Assembly (NCBI GenBank): GCA_001600415.1
Contig: BCJX01000004.1
Span: 521,786-549,404 of the forward strand
DNA from: Pascua guehoae
Lineage: Eukaryota > Basidiomycota > Tremellomycetes > Trichosporonales > Trichosporonaceae
Length of the DNA: 27,619 bases
Reading direction: 5' to 3'
Of this stretch, positions 25,840 to 27,619 are shown one piece after another. Below the pieces are notes generated by a model. The model did no database searches. It was not told the origin of the DNA and saw only the letters and a program-made list of their open reading frames with translations. The translations under genes and the position numbers were made by a program. Numbering within the stretch: the stretch's first letter is position 1; the number at the start of each line of letters is the position of its first letter.

Positions 25840-27619
25840 CCGGCCGTGAACCCGCCGACCAGGGATCTAGTTCCCATCCTTTGGGCGGCTTCGCTGCACC
25901 GCCCCTCCCCTCTGTCACTTCCGGTACCTCCGTTACCAAGTCGACTTTGTCATCAGACACACAGTCTGTGACGACGCCAAGCGCTCGTTCGAGTGCCAAC
26001 ACATGATACACGTCAACTCGGCAACCCATCCGGCGCCCAAGGCAGTCGACAGCACCCTCTGACGTCGACCCCCTGCTCTTCCAGCGACGTCAGACACACA
26101 GCGAGTTCCNGCGCCCTTTGGGTCTGGTTCCCATACTGGACCCCGCTCGCGTCATTCCCGAGGTAGCGATCGGAGGATCACCAACTCCGACCCGACCCTC
26201 GTTCACAGANGACCAACGACATATAGGTCAAGACTCCGGTGGACAACTCCCCATCTTCCAAATCCCAGACGTTCATCCACTGGGTTCCACCTCGTCCGTA
26301 CCTCCGTCTTCGTCGTCCTCGTCGACATCAGCTCCGTACATGGAGTTCAACACCCCACACCTGTTCCCTTCCTCCCCACAAGCAAGTGGACCACTGATGT
26401 CGGCCCCCTCGCACCCAGCCATGCCTGCCCCCAACGCCATCACTGGTAGTGGCCACACCAGTGACCAACAGCAACAGGCACCTGTGGCTGCCCCTTCTCC
26501 CGCCCCTTCGGCCCCCTCTCGTGGCGCACGCGCAGACAACACCCGCGCGGCTGTTCAAACCTCTGGCAGAATCACACCACCGTCAACCCATCTGTCCGAC
26601 TGAACCGGCTTCTCCAATGTCCAGCTCCAACGGCCAAGAGGCAGACGCGGTCCCAACCCTCAAGCCGTGACCCCGTCCGCCCCCTCGGACCCATCCATGA
26701 GCTTCAGGAGCCCCCTCGGTCAGACCACGAGCACCCAGCCTCCGCCCCAGCAACAGTCGGCCCCTAGGGACGACAACCTNGGCGANGCTGGACCCGCTCA
26801 AGGGTCAAACGTTGGACATGTGACCCCGCCCCCGACGGACATTGTGCGACGAGCTCAGATGTTTCTCGACGAGCTCCTTGCGCAGCCACAACCCTTCCCA
26901 TCGCACCTGAACACTAGCGACGTCAGTACGATTGTCATGTCTGCCGAGTTTTCAGCTTGGAACCTGCGCCTCCTCAACAACTACGAGGCCCGTGTTCAAG
27001 CTCTAGGAGAGACCGACTCTCATNGAGAGNGAGCTCGGCAAGCGTCCATGGGACCGTCCCCTGGTGCANNGCAAAGCACCAGCCCGAGGAGCCTGGTACT
27101 GGCGCAAGGCCAGGCTCAAACGACTGTGACTCCTCGCCAAGACCCATTTGGCAACATCCATGATGCTCTTGGGTCGACAGCGACNCCTCNAGNCCCNCCC
27201 CCGCCGACACGACCGCTGCCCTCGCCGCCGGCAGGGCCTTCCGGCGCAACCTTGGCGGCACAGGCCCCACAACTTGCGGGACGTCACCCCCGCACAGACC
27301 AGTCCCAAGCCTCGTGGCAACCGGTCTCGCCCAGTAGTCAGCCTGTTGACCTCCTTACCCAAGTCCCAACAGGTGGCTCTCAAGCTCCTGTTGGGCAGTC
27401 CATCCAACACTCTGTGACTCTCCCGGCGCACCAACAGCAACCAGTCGCTGCTGGTGCCCCAACTCAACACGTCCGTGCTGCTCCCCGTCGTTCTGTTGGA
27501 CACCCGTCCTCGTCGGTGCCTTCACAACCATCGACACCAACACCAAGGGACCCTCGTCAACCTCCTCCGGCCCCTCTCGTTGGCCAACTGCTGCCCCTGT
27601 CGCCGCACCAGCAGTTGAG
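25833..27619 (+). pseudogene. Element 3 Gag N-terminal region, partial, with two TGA codons
   Basis: One frame from the ATG at 25833 stays open to the window end except for TGA at 26004-26006 and 26601-26603. The encoded sequence is rich in Pro, Ser, Gln, Thr and Ala, with poly-Ser and QQQQ runs. A less biased segment (near 26.84-27.0 kb) contains VRRAQMFLDELL and STIVMSAEFSAWNLRLLNNYEA, and no zinc knuckle is reached. Both TGA codons would be Arg if CGA. Two NGA codons (about 27024-27032) could also be stops. The assignment to Gag rests on position after LTR and primer site, not on a recognised domain. A host Ser/Pro-rich protein is an alternative. Confidence 0.45.

Larger units (their letters stand above)
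25207..27619 (+). mobile_element. Element 3: 5' part of an LTR retrotransposon, runs off the window
   Basis: It consists of the LTR (25207-25825), a primer-binding site starting 2 nt later, and a frame read to the window end. No protease, RT or integrase is inside the window, so the family is inferred from the self-priming layout, which is typical of the Tf1/sushi group of Ty3/gypsy elements. The LTR family is present at least twice in the window. Confidence 0.6.

Noticed and set aside
25835..25850. tRNA-type primer site beginning TGG
   Set aside because: I could not match it to a tRNA 3' end, while the 12-nt self-complement at 25828-25839 is exact and better placed.

Overview
The window looks like repeat-rich nuclear DNA of a filamentous fungus, most likely a basidiomycete (Agaricomycetes). 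It is GC-rich with pyrimidine-rich 5' flanks. Introns are 49-70 nt with CTRAY branch points and GT..AG ends, and Ty3/gypsy LTR retrotransposons fill most of the space. The organism call is an inference; I recognise no species-diagnostic gene. Isolated Ns occur in eight patches and make some codons uncertain.

Left arm (1-8.4 kb): two minisatellites lie in a gene-poor, C-rich flank. Gene 1 (1535-3795, +) is a four-exon gene with a Zn2Cys6-like cysteine cluster, and a 620-bp solo LTR (2756-3375) splits its last exon. Gene 2 (4624-7154, +) is another multi-exon gene with a related cysteine cluster, an RGG/Ala-Pro N-terminus and an Ala/Lys coiled-coil tail. Its frame is broken by one shift and one stop. 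Gene 3 (7392-8412, -) is an unrecognised two-exon gene that starts only 195 bp after the pol stop of element 1.

Middle (8.6-25.2 kb): two related Ty3/gypsy elements stand head to head. Element 1 (8607-16504, -) has a long Gag-protease frame and an RT-RNase H-integrase frame. Element 2 (about 18.48-25.2 kb, +) is a 5'-truncated, more damaged relative. Both carry the same putative -1 frameshift signal at the gag/pol junction: a slippery heptamer, the Gag stop immediately after it, and an identical 9-bp stem with a 22-nt loop. The roughly 2-kb spacer between their 5' ends holds G-runs and two minisatellites that share a core sequence.

Right arm (25.2-27.6 kb): an LTR of the same family as the solo LTR cuts off the end of element 2 pol. 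It is followed by a frame that stays open, apart from two TGA codons, to the window end. A 12-nt stretch inside this LTR is exactly complementary to the sequence 2 nt after the LTR, which is the layout of Tf1/sushi-type self-priming. I read this as the 5' end of a third element (element 3) nested in element 2.

The retroelement frames are decayed: in-frame TGA codons at sites compatible with CGA, a 167-bp frameshifting duplication, and loss of an integrase catalytic Asp in element 1. The most interesting signals are the conserved frameshift hairpin, the self-priming site, the in-frame-reversible LTR insertion in gene 1, and the bias of ambiguous bases toward CpG-compatible positions.
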